From NCBI RefSeq assembly GCF_030124145.1, contig NZ_JASKMS010000003.1, forward strand, positions 124,001-188,000: a stretch of DNA of 64,000 bases, in the 5' to 3' direction. This DNA is from Streptomyces sp. 378. Its GTDB lineage: Bacteria; Actinomycetota; Actinomycetes; Streptomycetales; Streptomycetaceae. The notes below the pieces were generated by a model. The model saw only the letters and a program-made list of their open reading frames with translations. It did no database searches and was not told the DNA's origin. Positions 20,732-29,512 of the stretch are shown in pieces (the first letter of the stretch is position 1; the number at the start of each line of letters is the position of its first letter). Both the position numbers and the translations under genes were made by a program.

Positions 20732-21319
20732 CTACCGATCCTCCGCGCCCGCGCCTGCCGTGCCGGGCAGCACGGCCGACGACAGGGCGGGGGATTCGTC
20801 CGGGCGGCTCAACGGGGGTGTGGCGGCCGGGTCCGCGAGCAGCACGGGCACCATGGTGTGCAGGGCCGCGACGGCCCGGCCGACCGCTTCGCCCACCGTC
20901 GCGCTGATGCCCGGGGCGATGTCCTCGTCGGCCGGTGCCCGCAGCTCGGGTTCGCAGGCCAGGACCAGGACGCGCGGCAGGGGCTCGTCGCCCAGATGGG
21001 CGGCCAGGGCGAGAACCCTGGCCGGGTCCATGCCGTGCGCCTCGGGCGGTGCGCCCGAGGCGGAGCGGTCCGGCAGGTCCGGCTCGATCAGCGACAGCGT
21101 GCCCGGCTCGTGTCCGCGTACGGCGGCGTCGACCAGGACGGCCGTGTCGTAGCCGTCGAGCAGCGCGTACGCCAGGTCCATGCCGCGGATGCCGAAGTCC
21201 CGCACCGTGACCTCGGGCGGCAGCGGGTGCCGTTCCAGGGCGCGGATCACCTCGGGGCCGAAGGCGTCGTCGGCGAGGAAGATGTTGCCGACGCCCGCCA
21301 CGAGCAGTCGCGTGCTCAT
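20732..21319 (-). CDS. [NiFe] hydrogenase maturation endopeptidase
   Basis: 195 residues, HyaD/HybD family. It removes the C-terminal peptide of the large subunit after nickel insertion. Nickel-sensing positions are visible: the acidic residue in GVGNIFLADDAFG, Asp in VLVDAAVRG, and His in EAHGMDP. The presence of the enzyme matches the 22-residue tail after the last active-site His of HhyL. Its start overlaps the hypX stop (ATGA). The C-terminal ~45 residues are Pro/Ala-rich and atypical. Confidence 0.92.
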   Translation of the reverse strand: MSTRLLVAGVGNIFLADDAFGPEVIRALERHPLPPEVTVRDFGIRGMDLAYALLDGYDTAVLVDAAVRGHEPGTLSLIEPDLPDRSASGAPPEAHGMDPARVLALAAHLGDEPLPRVLVLACEPELRAPADEDIAPGISATVGEAVGRAVAALHTMVPVLLADPAATPPLSRPDESPALSSAVLPGTAGAGAEDR

Positions 21320-23058
21320 CGCGCGTCCCCGGCGGCCAGCGGCCTGGGGGAGCCGGTCGGGAGCTTACGGACGAACGCGGACCGCAGCGCGTGGTACGGC
21401 GCCTCCGGGTCGAAGAACACGGCCCGCATACGGGCGAGTTCGGCCCGCCGGTACTCGGCGAGCGGCCGGTGCAGCTCGTCCGCGTGCCGTGCGGTGGCCT
21501 TGGCGGTGATCCGGCGCGGGAGGTCGGGATCGGCGGTCAGGTCGGCGGCCAGGCGCTCGACCTCGGCGGTGAAGTCCTGGGCCGCGACCGGCACCAGGCG
21601 GTCGACCAGTCCGATCCGCTCCGCGGTCGCGGCGCTCACCGGGCGGGCTTCGGTCGTCAGCCGCTCGGCCGTCTCGGCGCCCACCCGGCGGGGCAGCGAG
21701 TACGTCCAGTACTCCGACCCGTGCAGGCCCATGTTCCGGTAGTGCGGGTTGAGGACGCCGCCCGTGCGGCACCAGACCTCGTCGGCGGCCAGGGCGAGCA
21801 TGACGCCGCCGGCCGCCGCGTTGCCGCCGAGCGCCGCCACCACCAGCCGGTCGGTGGTGCGCAGCACCGCCTCGACCAGGTCGTTCATGGCGTTGAGGTT
21901 GGACCAGGACTCGCCCGCCGGGTCGCTCGACGCCTCGATGACGTTGAGGTGGATGCCGTTGGAGAAGAAGTCGCGGGCGCCGCCGAGCACCAGCACCGAG
22001 GTGGGGCGGGTGAGCGCGTAGCGCCAGGCGGCGAGCAGCCTGCGGCAGTGGGTGGTGCTCATCGCCCCGCCCGGGAACGAGAAGGACAGGAAGCCGATCG
22101 GGCCGCGCTGCCGGTAGCGGATGTCGGCCCAGGTGGTGCGGCCCGGGGGCAGTTCGAGCGGTGCGGCGATCTCGGGCAGCCAGTACGGGCGGTCGTTGGA
22201 ACCCGGCATGCCCGGGCCGCTGCCGGGCGGGGCGGGGAAGCCGGACAGCACCGAGGCGGCCGGCCGGCGGAACGACGCCGGGTCACCGGAGCTCTTGCGG
22301 GGGCGCAGCTCCGGGATCCACACGGCGCCGTCCCGGGTGGCCCGGCAGACCGCACCGGCCCGGGTCGCGAGCAGTTCCCCGGGTTCCCCGCGCAGCCGGT
22401 CCTCGGGGTGCCCGCCGTGCAGGAACACCTCCCGGCCGCAGATCTCGTCCCGGACGCCCGGCTGCGAGTCGGCCCCGCGGAGTCTGCGCAGCACCGTCGC
22501 GGTGTCGTCGTCCCAGTCGATGCGCCGCTGCTCCTGGCGGAAGAAGTCCCGCCACATCACGTGGACGCCGGGTTCGTTCTGTGGGCGCGGCTTGTAGGAC
22601 CCGTCGGCGTAGCGCCGCACGGCCAGCAGTACGGCGGCCGTGGCGGCGTCCGACAACTCGTTGCGGTACACGTCGCTCTTGCCCACCGGCGGCACCGGGA
22701 AGGAGCCGTCCGCCCACACGTCCCCCGCGTCCATGGCCGCCTCGGCCTGGAGCACCGTCACGCCCCACTCGCGGGCCTCCTCGGCGATCGCCCAGTCCAG
22801 CGACGAGGGGCCCCGGTCGCCGGGCGGCCCCGGGTGGACGATCAGGCAGGTGTGCTCTCGCCACACGTCCTCGGGCAGGGACGACTTCAACATCGGGGCG
22901 ATGATCAGCTCCGGGCCCATCTCGCGTACGGCGTCCCGGACGGCGTCGGGCCCGTGCGAGGCGAGCACGACGTCCACCCGGTGCCCTTCGTCCGACAGCT
23001 CGGCGTACACACGCTGGGACAGGCTGTTGAACGCGCTGGCGACAAGCAAGATGTCCAT
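21316..23058 (-). CDS. hypX: Hydrogenase maturation factor HypX (HoxX)
   Basis: 580 residues with two modules. The N-terminal one is a formyl-tetrahydrofolate-binding hydrolase/transferase-like domain (LIVHPGPPGDRGPSSLDWA, with GDVWADGSFPV downstream, residues ~1-270). The C-terminal one is an enoyl-CoA hydratase/crotonase-like domain (GGARDFFSNGIHLNVIEAS, LGGNAAAGGVMLALAADEVW, ~300-560). HypX makes the active-site CO from formyl-CoA under aerobic conditions in Cupriavidus and Aquifex. It is the first gene of the leftward maturation operon. Confidence 0.93.
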   Translation of the reverse strand: MDILLVASAFNSLSQRVYAELSDEGHRVDVVLASHGPDAVRDAVREMGPELIIAPMLKSSLPEDVWREHTCLIVHPGPPGDRGPSSLDWAIAEEAREWGVTVLQAEAAMDAGDVWADGSFPVPPVGKSDVYRNELSDAATAAVLLAVRRYADGSYKPRPQNEPGVHVMWRDFFRQEQRRIDWDDDTATVLRRLRGADSQPGVRDEICGREVFLHGGHPEDRLRGEPGELLATRAGAVCRATRDGAVWIPELRPRKSSGDPASFRRPAASVLSGFPAPPGSGPGMPGSNDRPYWLPEIAAPLELPPGRTTWADIRYRQRGPIGFLSFSFPGGAMSTTHCRRLLAAWRYALTRPTSVLVLGGARDFFSNGIHLNVIEASSDPAGESWSNLNAMNDLVEAVLRTTDRLVVAALGGNAAAGGVMLALAADEVWCRTGGVLNPHYRNMGLHGSEYWTYSLPRRVGAETAERLTTEARPVSAATAERIGLVDRLVPVAAQDFTAEVERLAADLTADPDLPRRITAKATARHADELHRPLAEYRRAELARMRAVFFDPEAPYHALRSAFVRKLPTGSPRPLAAGDAR

Positions 23059-23181
23059 GACATCGCATGTTCGCCGGTACGGGGAGGGCCGAGAAGGACC
23101 CCTGCGGCGTTTCGCCCCCCTCGTCCGCTTCCGGCCTACTCTCCGCCCGTGCGGGCATCCCGGCCGGCGGCTGTCCCGGCC

Positions 23182-24423
23182 TCACAGCCGGATCACGACG
23201 AGGGCGATGTCGTCGGGTGCCCCGCCGGTGACACCGAGACGGTTCAGCAGCGTGTCGGCCAGCCGGTCGGGGGCGAGCGTCGCGTGCCGGGAGAGTGCCG
23301 AGGTCAGGCGGGACAGGCCGACGTCGATGTCCTCCCGGCGGCGCTCGATGAGCCCGTCGGTGTAGAGCACGAGGGTGTCGCCCGGGGCGTAGGACAGGCC
23401 GGCCTGGGGGCGGGGGACGTGGTGCGGGCGGGCGCCGAGGGGCGGGTCGGTGGCCTGGTCCAGCAACGCGCAGCCGCCGTCGCGGTGGAGCAGGACGGGG
23501 GGCGGGTGTCCGGCGTTGCTGTAGATGATCAGCCTGCTGCGGGTGTCGACGAGCACCTTGACGGCGGTCGCGGCGGTCGCGCCGTCGACGGAGCGGGCGT
23601 ACAGGCCGAGCACTTCGAGGGCCTGGGCCGGGCTGGGCACGGCCCGGATGGCGGCGCTCAGGGCGCTGCGCAGCATGCCCATGACGGCTGCTGCGGGCAG
23701 TCCGTGGCCGACGACGTCGCCCACCGCCACGGCGTAGCGGTCGGGCGGCAGATCCACGATGTCGTACCAGTCGCCGCACACGTTGAGTGATCTGGTGGCG
23801 GGCAGGTACCGGACGGCCATGGCGTCACCGTGCCGGCCGAGGTCCGGCGCCTGCAGCATGGCCTCTTGCAGGGTGACACCGATCTGGCGTTCACGCGCGT
23901 GGGCGTTGCGCAGTTCCTGGTTCAGGCGGTGCAGTTGGCGGGCCCGGACGTAGAGTTCGGCCGCCGTGCCCTGCCCTTGCTCGGTGAGCTCCTCGGTGAG
24001 CCGCCGCGCCGGTCCCGAGTGCACGAAGGCGGTGACGTCCTCGGAGCGCTGGACGATCCATTTCGTCGCCCCGTCCGGTCCCGGAATCGGGGTGTGGACG
24101 TCGGACCACCAGCGCTCCTCGAACCCGTCCGGCCGGTCGCTCGCGGGAATGTCGTACCGCTGCAGCACCAGGGTGTCCGGTTGCCCCGTGTCCAGGACCC
24201 GGTGCAGTGACTCCTTGAGATCGCGTTGTGTGTCGTCGTCGGGAGCATCGGGATTCCCCGGCAGCGCGTCGAAGAAGTAGCTTCCGGTCAGTTCCGCCTC
24301 GGCCCGCCCGGTGGCCTGCAGATACGCCGCATTCACATAGCGGATCACGAGGTCCGCGTCCAGCAGCAGATGGGGACACGGCGTAGCGTCGAGAAAGGCG
24401 GTGAAACTGATGTCCGCTGTCAT
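23182..24423 (-). CDS. PAS-SpoIIE (PP2C) phosphatase
   Basis: 413 residues from ATG 24423, which gives MTADISFTAFLDATPCPHLLLD directly ahead of a PAS domain (~5-130); an in-frame start at 24510 would add 29 residues. A coiled linker (ELTEQGQGTAAELYVRARQLHRLNQELRNAHARE) leads to a PP2C domain with CGDWYDIVDL, GDVVGHGLPAAAVMG, NAGHPPPVL and YTDGLIERR. Transcribed in the same direction as hypX, 123 bp upstream of it, but no evidence of a shared transcript. Confidence 0.9.
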   Translation of the reverse strand: MTADISFTAFLDATPCPHLLLDADLVIRYVNAAYLQATGRAEAELTGSYFFDALPGNPDAPDDDTQRDLKESLHRVLDTGQPDTLVLQRYDIPASDRPDGFEERWWSDVHTPIPGPDGATKWIVQRSEDVTAFVHSGPARRLTEELTEQGQGTAAELYVRARQLHRLNQELRNAHARERQIGVTLQEAMLQAPDLGRHGDAMAVRYLPATRSLNVCGDWYDIVDLPPDRYAVAVGDVVGHGLPAAAVMGMLRSALSAAIRAVPSPAQALEVLGLYARSVDGATAATAVKVLVDTRSRLIIYSNAGHPPPVLLHRDGGCALLDQATDPPLGARPHHVPRPQAGLSYAPGDTLVLYTDGLIERRREDIDVGLSRLTSALSRHATLAPDRLADTLLNRLGVTGGAPDDIALVVIRL

Positions 24424-24587
24424 GACGCGCTCATCTCCGTCCGTGAGCGCGACGGTCCGGTAGAGCCAATCTACTAGGGGACCGGCCTTTCGGCCCGCCC
24501 CGTCTGTCACGCTTACTCCGTGAATTCATGGCTTTGCATCGATGAGAATGGCATCGACGGGTTCGAACAGGTAGCTGCTGGAGGCGG

Positions 24588-27080
24588 GTGAGCGCGATGG
24601 GCCCACCGGGGGCCACCGAAGGCGAAGGCGCGGCGCCGCGGCCGGTGCCGCCCGTTGACGAGGCGGCCACGGCCCGAGCTGTCGTGGACGCCGACGGCAC
24701 GGTGATCGGGTGGAGCGAAGGCGCACAACGCCTGGTGGGCCACCCGGCCTCGGCGGTGATCGGCAGGCCGGCGGCCCTGCTGCTCGCGGGAGGCCCCCCG
24801 CGAGAGATCCTGCGCTCCCTCGCGGGGGTACGGCGGTGGAACGGCACGGCGACCCTGCGGCACCGGGACGGGCACCTCCTCCCCGTGACCCTGCTGGCCC
24901 ACCGCCGCGCCCGGGGCCCGAGCGGCGACGGCGAGGCCCACGAATGGCTCTTGGTCTCGCCGCTGTCCCGCGACCGGCCGCGGCCCGACGAAGACCTGCT
25001 GACCAGCTGGTCCCTGAGCCAGTCGCCGTGCACCATGGCGCTCTACGACACCGGGCTGCGGCTCCTCAAGGCCAACGCGGACATGGAACGCGTCATGGGG
25101 CTCTCGGAAGCGGAGATGCGCGGACTCAGAGTGTCGGAGATCGTGCCCCACCCGGAGGGCGAACGCACCGAGGACCTGATGCGAAGAGCCGTCGCCACCG
25201 GGGAACAGCAACACCTGCGGGCCGCCCTGCACCTGGTCGACGATGAGCACGAGACCCTCTGGTCGGTGTCTCTCGCTCCCGTGCGCGACCCCCGGGGAAC
25301 CGTGCGCGGGATCCTGCTGTCCGCGCACGACATGACCGAGGAGCACCGGGCCCGGCAGCGGCTCGCTCTCGTCGCCGAGGCCGGCGTGCGCATCGGCACC
25401 ATTCTCGATCTGGACCGCACCGCCCGGGAGATGGCAGATGTGGCCGTCGGGCAGTTGGCGGACTTCGTCACGGTCGACCTCCTCCCCGACATCCAGGACG
25501 GCCAGGAACCGCGCGCGACCACGCTGCCGGGGCCGGTCGAGCTGCGCCGCGTGGCCAACCAGTCGGTGCTGCCGGGCTGCCCCGAGGCGGTGGTCCCGCT
25601 CGGTACCGTCGCCACCTACCCGTCCACCTCGCCCGCCGCCGAATGCCTGGCCTCCGGACAGCCGCTGATCCAGCAGGTGGGGCCGACCGGGATCGACCGG
25701 TGGGCGGACCAGGCGCCGGACCGGGCGGAACGCATGCGGCGCTTCGGTTTCCACTCCGTCCTCGCGATCCCGATGCGGGCCCGCGGGGTGACCCTCGGCG
25801 TCGCCACCTTCTCCCGGCACCGGCGCCCCGACCCCTTCGAGCACGACGACCTGCTGCTGGCGGCCGAAATCACCGCCCGGGCCGCCCTGAGCATCGACAA
25901 CGCCCGCCGCTACACCCGGGAGCGGGACACCTCGCTGACCCTGCAGAGCAGCCTGCTGCCACGGCGGATGCCCCGGCAGACCGCCGTCGAGGTCGCCTCA
26001 CGCTATCTGCCCGCCGACGCGCAGGTCGGGGTGGGCGGCGACTGGTTCGACGTCATCCCGCTCTCCGGCGCCCGGGTGGCCCTGGTCGTGGGCGACGTCG
26101 TGGGGCACGGCATCCAGGCTTCCGCCTCCATGGGACGTCTCCGCACCGCCGTCCGTACCCTGGCCGACGTCGACCTGGGGCCCGACGAGCTGCTGACCCA
26201 TCTCGACGACCTGGTCAACCGGCTGTCGGCCGAGAACGACGACGCCTCCGGCGCCGCCGACGTCGGCGCCACCTGCCTGTACGCCGTGTACGACCCGGTC
26301 ACCCGGCGCTGCACCCTGGCCCGTGCCGGCCATCCCGAACCGGTGCTGCTCAGTCCCGGTGGCGCGCCCCGCGTCCTCGGCCTGCCCGCGGGGCCGCCGC
26401 TGGGGCTGGGGGGCCTGCCGTTCGAGGCGGCCGAGGTGGAGCTGCCCGAGGGCAGCCTGCTCGTGCTGCACACGGACGGCCTCGTCGAGTCCAGGGACCG
26501 CGACGTCGACGAAGGCATGGACCTGCTGATGCGGGCGCTGGGCCGCTCAGGACCCGATCTGGAGCGCATCTGCGACGCCGTCGTCGAGGACGTTCTCCCG
26601 GACCGGCCGGGCGACGACGTGGCGCTGCTCATCGCGCGCACGCGCGCCCTGGACGCGGGCCACGTGGCCGCCTGGGACGTGCCGCCGCAACCGTCCGCGG
26701 TGGCCGAGATCAGGAGCAGGGCGAGCCGGCAGCTGACGCAGTGGGGCCTGGAGGAGACGGCGTTCGTCACGGAGCTGGTCGTGAGCGAACTGGTCACCAA
26801 TGCCATCCGGTACGGAGAACCGCCGATCCAGCTGCGCCTGATCCTCGACCGCCGGCTCATCTGCGAGGTCTCCGACGCCAGCAGTACCGCCCCGCACCTG
26901 CGCCGGGCCCGCGTCTACGACGAGGGCGGGCGTGGCCTGCTGCTGGTCGCGCAGCTGTGCCACAAGTGGGGGACCCGCCACACGTACCGCGGCAAGACGA
27001 TCTGGGCCGAACAGACCCTGCCGGCTGGACTGACCACGCCGCGGGCCGCCGGGGCCGAGGACGGCCTGCCGGCGGACTGA
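24588..27080 (+). CDS. PAS-PAS-GAF-SpoIIE-HATPase phosphatase/anti-sigma kinase fusion
   Basis: 830 residues: PAS (~20-115), PAS (~145-260), GAF (~265-440), PP2C (~465-690; VGGDWFDVIPL, GDVVGHGIQASASMG, RAGHPEPVLL, HTDGLVESRDRDVDEG) and a C-terminal HATPase_c of the RsbW/anti-sigma type (ELVVSELVTNAIRYGEPP, GGRGLLLVAQL; ~715-815). Such fusions can both phosphorylate and dephosphorylate partner-switch proteins. Start: GTG 24588 follows GGAGG closely; ATG 24597 is the alternative. The 3' end carries a 47-bp tandem duplication that sets the stop codon. Confidence 0.9.
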   Translation: MSAMGPPGATEGEGAAPRPVPPVDEAATARAVVDADGTVIGWSEGAQRLVGHPASAVIGRPAALLLAGGPPREILRSLAGVRRWNGTATLRHRDGHLLPVTLLAHRRARGPSGDGEAHEWLLVSPLSRDRPRPDEDLLTSWSLSQSPCTMALYDTGLRLLKANADMERVMGLSEAEMRGLRVSEIVPHPEGERTEDLMRRAVATGEQQHLRAALHLVDDEHETLWSVSLAPVRDPRGTVRGILLSAHDMTEEHRARQRLALVAEAGVRIGTILDLDRTAREMADVAVGQLADFVTVDLLPDIQDGQEPRATTLPGPVELRRVANQSVLPGCPEAVVPLGTVATYPSTSPAAECLASGQPLIQQVGPTGIDRWADQAPDRAERMRRFGFHSVLAIPMRARGVTLGVATFSRHRRPDPFEHDDLLLAAEITARAALSIDNARRYTRERDTSLTLQSSLLPRRMPRQTAVEVASRYLPADAQVGVGGDWFDVIPLSGARVALVVGDVVGHGIQASASMGRLRTAVRTLADVDLGPDELLTHLDDLVNRLSAENDDASGAADVGATCLYAVYDPVTRRCTLARAGHPEPVLLSPGGAPRVLGLPAGPPLGLGGLPFEAAEVELPEGSLLVLHTDGLVESRDRDVDEGMDLLMRALGRSGPDLERICDAVVEDVLPDRPGDDVALLIARTRALDAGHVAAWDVPPQPSAVAEIRSRASRQLTQWGLEETAFVTELVVSELVTNAIRYGEPPIQLRLILDRRLICEVSDASSTAPHLRRARVYDEGGRGLLLVAQLCHKWGTRHTYRGKTIWAEQTLPAGLTTPRAAGAEDGLPAD

Positions 27081-27094
27081 CCACGCCGCGGGCC
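27017..27094 (+). repeat. Imperfect tandem duplication across the phosphatase stop codon
   Basis: CCTGCCGGC, then (T) and a 21-base identical block, occur at 27017-27047 and again at 27065-27094; both are followed by GGCCGAGGACGG a few bases later. The offset of the identical block is 47 bp, which shifts frame. The in-frame stop (27078-27080) lies inside the second copy, while the same TGA in the first copy is read out of frame. Confidence 0.75.
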
Positions 27095-27174
27095 GAGCCG
27101 AGGCCGAGGACGGAAGGGCAGGCGTCCCGACCGGCCGCCTTGCCCGCTCCGGGCCTCGGGCGCACGCTGGTCCC

Positions 27175-27933
27175 ATGGGTACGCGAGACGGCCCTACGCT
27201 CATCAACTCCGTCCAGCGGGCCATGCGGCTGCTGGAGGCGGTGAGCGCGCACGACAACGGCGCGCCGGCCAAGCAGCTGGCGCGTGAGACGGGCCTGCCC
27301 CTGGCCACCGCCTACCACCTGCTGAGGACCCTGGTGCACGACGGGTACGTGCGGAAGCTGGACGACGGCGGCTTCGTCCTCGGCGACAAACTGCAGACCC
27401 TGCGCTCCACAGGCCGTGCACAGGCGCTGCTCAGCCGCGTCCGGCCCACCCTCGCCGCACTGCGCGACGAACTCGCGAGCCCCGCCTACCTCACCTTCTA
27501 CGAGGACGGCGAGATCCGGGTCGCCGAGATCGTCGACGGGCCCGGCACCCCGCGTGTCGATCTCTGGGTGGGGTTCGAGGACGCGGGGCACGCCACCGCC
27601 CTGGGCAAGGCCGTCCTGCGGGAACTGGACGAGGAGGCCCGCCAGGACTACCTCTCCCGCCACCACCTCGCCGATCTCACCCCACGAACGGTCACCAGCC
27701 TCCCCGAGCTGCTCAGACGGCTGGAGACCCCGCCCCTGGCCCCGGCCGTCACGGACCTGGAGGAGTACGCCCTCGGCACGGTCTGCGTCGCCGTCCCGGT
27801 CTACAGCGGGGACACGCTCGGCTCCCTCGGTGTCTCGCTGCCGTCGAACCGGCTGTCCCGGCTGCCGGAGATCCGGGAACGGCTGCTCCCGACCGCGAGC
27901 CGGGTGACGCGGAGCCTCTCGCTCACTATCTGA
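27175..27933 (+). CDS. IclR family transcriptional regulator
   Basis: 252 residues. N-terminal winged helix-turn-helix (SVQRAMRLLEAVSAHDNGAPAKQLARETGLPLATAYHLLRTLVHDGYV, ~10-60) and the IclR effector-binding domain (~80-250; GKAVLREL, AVPVYSGDTLGSLGVSLP). IclR proteins usually control neighbouring catabolic genes. The nearest downstream catabolic operon is paaABCDE, with a phosphatase gene between them, so the target is not evident. Confidence 0.9.
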   Translation: MGTRDGPTLINSVQRAMRLLEAVSAHDNGAPAKQLARETGLPLATAYHLLRTLVHDGYVRKLDDGGFVLGDKLQTLRSTGRAQALLSRVRPTLAALRDELASPAYLTFYEDGEIRVAEIVDGPGTPRVDLWVGFEDAGHATALGKAVLRELDEEARQDYLSRHHLADLTPRTVTSLPELLRRLETPPLAPAVTDLEEYALGTVCVAVPVYSGDTLGSLGVSLPSNRLSRLPEIRERLLPTASRVTRSLSLTI

Positions 27934-28034
27934 AAATACGCTCCTTGCCGGTGGCCGGTCTCACCCCGTTCTCTGGATGAAACAGACATTCCGGCGACGT
28001 GCCCCGCGCACAGGTGAGGACTGCGGACCCAGAC

Positions 28035-29264
28035 ATGAGCCAAGCCCGCAACCATGGCGTCGATGATCAGCCGGTACGACCGTCCGGCAACCGGGTGGCC
28101 GGTGCCGGGGCCTCGGCCCGCCGACGCGCCGTCGCACGGCTGGCCACCGGGACACCCGTCCTGCCCGTCCTCGTCGTCCTGGTCGTCGCCCTCGCCGTGT
28201 CGGTCGACCTCGCCGGCGGAGCCGGGATGATCTGGCTCCCCCTGCTGGCGGCCGGGCCCGCCCTGGCGGCCACGACCAGCGGACCGCGCGGCGTCCTGTG
28301 CGTCGGCTCCCTCGCCGTGGCGCTCGGCGTGGCGCTCGGCGTCCGGGACGGGGCGCCGGGCCGGGAACTGACCGCCGTACTGTCGGCCCTGGTCGCCGTC
28401 ACCCTCGCGAGCGTCCTGGCCAGCGCCCTGCGCGGGCGCCGGGAGCGGGTGCTCGCCGCCGTCCGCTCGGTCGCGGAGACCGCCCAGCACGCGCTGCTCA
28501 AGCCCGTGCCGTCGACGGTCGGGCCCTTCCAGGCGGCCGTCCGCTACAGCGCCGCCGCGGCCGAGGCCCGTATCGGCGGGGACCTGTACGCGCTGATACC
28601 CACCCCGCACGGCGTGCGGCTGATCGTCGGCGACGTGCGCGGCAAGGGGCTGCCCGCCGTCGGGACCGCGGCGCTGGTGCTCGGTGTCTTCCGCGAGGCC
28701 GCCCACGACGAGGCCGATCTCCTGGCCGTGGTCGACCGGATCGAGCGGAGCCTCGCGCGCAACCTCGGGCACGACGACTTCGTCACCGCCGTGGTCGCCG
28801 GATACCCGCGGGCGGGGCAGCTGGAGGTGGTGAACTGCGGGCACGCGCCCCCGCTGCTGGTGAGCGACTCCGGGAGCATCACCACGGTGGAACCCGCACA
28901 CCCGGCCCCGCCCCTCGGGCTGCGCGCCCTCACCGGGCACACCCCAGGGCTCCAGACGCTCCCCTTCGACGACGGCGACCAACTGCTGCTCTACACGGAC
29001 GGGGTCACCGAGGCCCGCGACGGCGACCGGGCCTTCTACCCCCTGGCCGAAGGCCTGCGGCGCCACGTCTCGCACGAGCCGGCACACACGGTCGGCGCGC
29101 TCCACGACGAACTGCTGGCCCATGTGGGCGGCCGACTGCACGACGACGCGGCCCTGCTCCTCATCCGCAAGCCGGCCGTACGCCCCGCGGAACTGGCCCC
29201 CCGGGTGAGCGAACCCGGCCCGGCCGGCGCCGCCCGGGTGCGCGAGGAGAGGTGCTGCTCATGA
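28035..29264 (+). CDS. Membrane-anchored SpoIIE (PP2C) phosphatase
   Basis: 409 residues from ATG 28035; GTG 27999 would add 12. Four hydrophobic segments fill residues ~40-140 (LPVLVVLVVALAVSV, WLPLLAAGPALAA, VLCVGSLAVALGVALGV, LTAVLSALVAVTLASVLA). A short helix and a PP2C domain follow (IGGDLYALIP, GDVRGKGLPAVG, NCGHAPPLLV, YTDGVTEARD). This is the common Streptomyces 'membrane PP2C' layout, in which a short four-helix domain may sense the membrane state. Confidence 0.9.
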   Translation: MSQARNHGVDDQPVRPSGNRVAGAGASARRRAVARLATGTPVLPVLVVLVVALAVSVDLAGGAGMIWLPLLAAGPALAATTSGPRGVLCVGSLAVALGVALGVRDGAPGRELTAVLSALVAVTLASVLASALRGRRERVLAAVRSVAETAQHALLKPVPSTVGPFQAAVRYSAAAAEARIGGDLYALIPTPHGVRLIVGDVRGKGLPAVGTAALVLGVFREAAHDEADLLAVVDRIERSLARNLGHDDFVTAVVAGYPRAGQLEVVNCGHAPPLLVSDSGSITTVEPAHPAPPLGLRALTGHTPGLQTLPFDDGDQLLLYTDGVTEARDGDRAFYPLAEGLRRHVSHEPAHTVGALHDELLAHVGGRLHDDAALLLIRKPAVRPAELAPRVSEPGPAGAARVREERCCS

Positions 29265-29447
29265 GGGCTGCGGCGGCCGCAAGGGGTCAGGCCTCGAGCA
29301 GATCATGCCGTCCTTGACCGCCTTCGCGGTCTCCCCGCCGCGGCCTGGCGCTGCTCGGAGCCGGTGCCGGGGCGGGTTTCGATGCGAACGGTCATGTGGT
29401 CCAGCCTGTTCGGCGCCTGTCAAGGTCCGGGACTTGCCCGAGAGGTC

Positions 29448-29477
29448 TTACCAAGGCGCGCCCGCTTGTCCTACCAT
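29448..29477 (+). promoter_or_regulatory. Possible paaA promoter
   Basis: TTACCA (29448-29453) and TACCAT (29472-29477), 18 bp apart, fit a weak -35/-10 pair directly upstream of the operator and the paaA start. Confidence 0.35.
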
Positions 29478-29479
29478 GG

Positions 29480-29497
29480 ACCGAACGAATGGTCGGT
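29480..29497 (+). promoter_or_regulatory. TetR-type (PaaR-like) operator upstream of paaA
   Basis: ACCGAACGAATGGTCGGT is an 18-bp inverted repeat with 5-bp perfect outer arms and 6 of 9 pairs matching. The inner part fits 8 of the 10 fixed bases of the CNAACGNNCGTTNG motif reported for PaaR of Thermus. It lies 15 bp before the paaA ATG and 2 bp after the possible -10 box, a position where a bound repressor would block transcription. No TetR gene lies in the window. Confidence 0.5.
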
Positions 29498-29512
29498 TGG
29501 GAAGTGGGACGG

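Noticed and set aside
29316..29331. GACCGC-CTTC-GCGGTC hairpin after the membrane phosphatase gene
   Set aside because: Only 6 bp and 52 bp past the stop; it could be a weak terminator but support is too thin.
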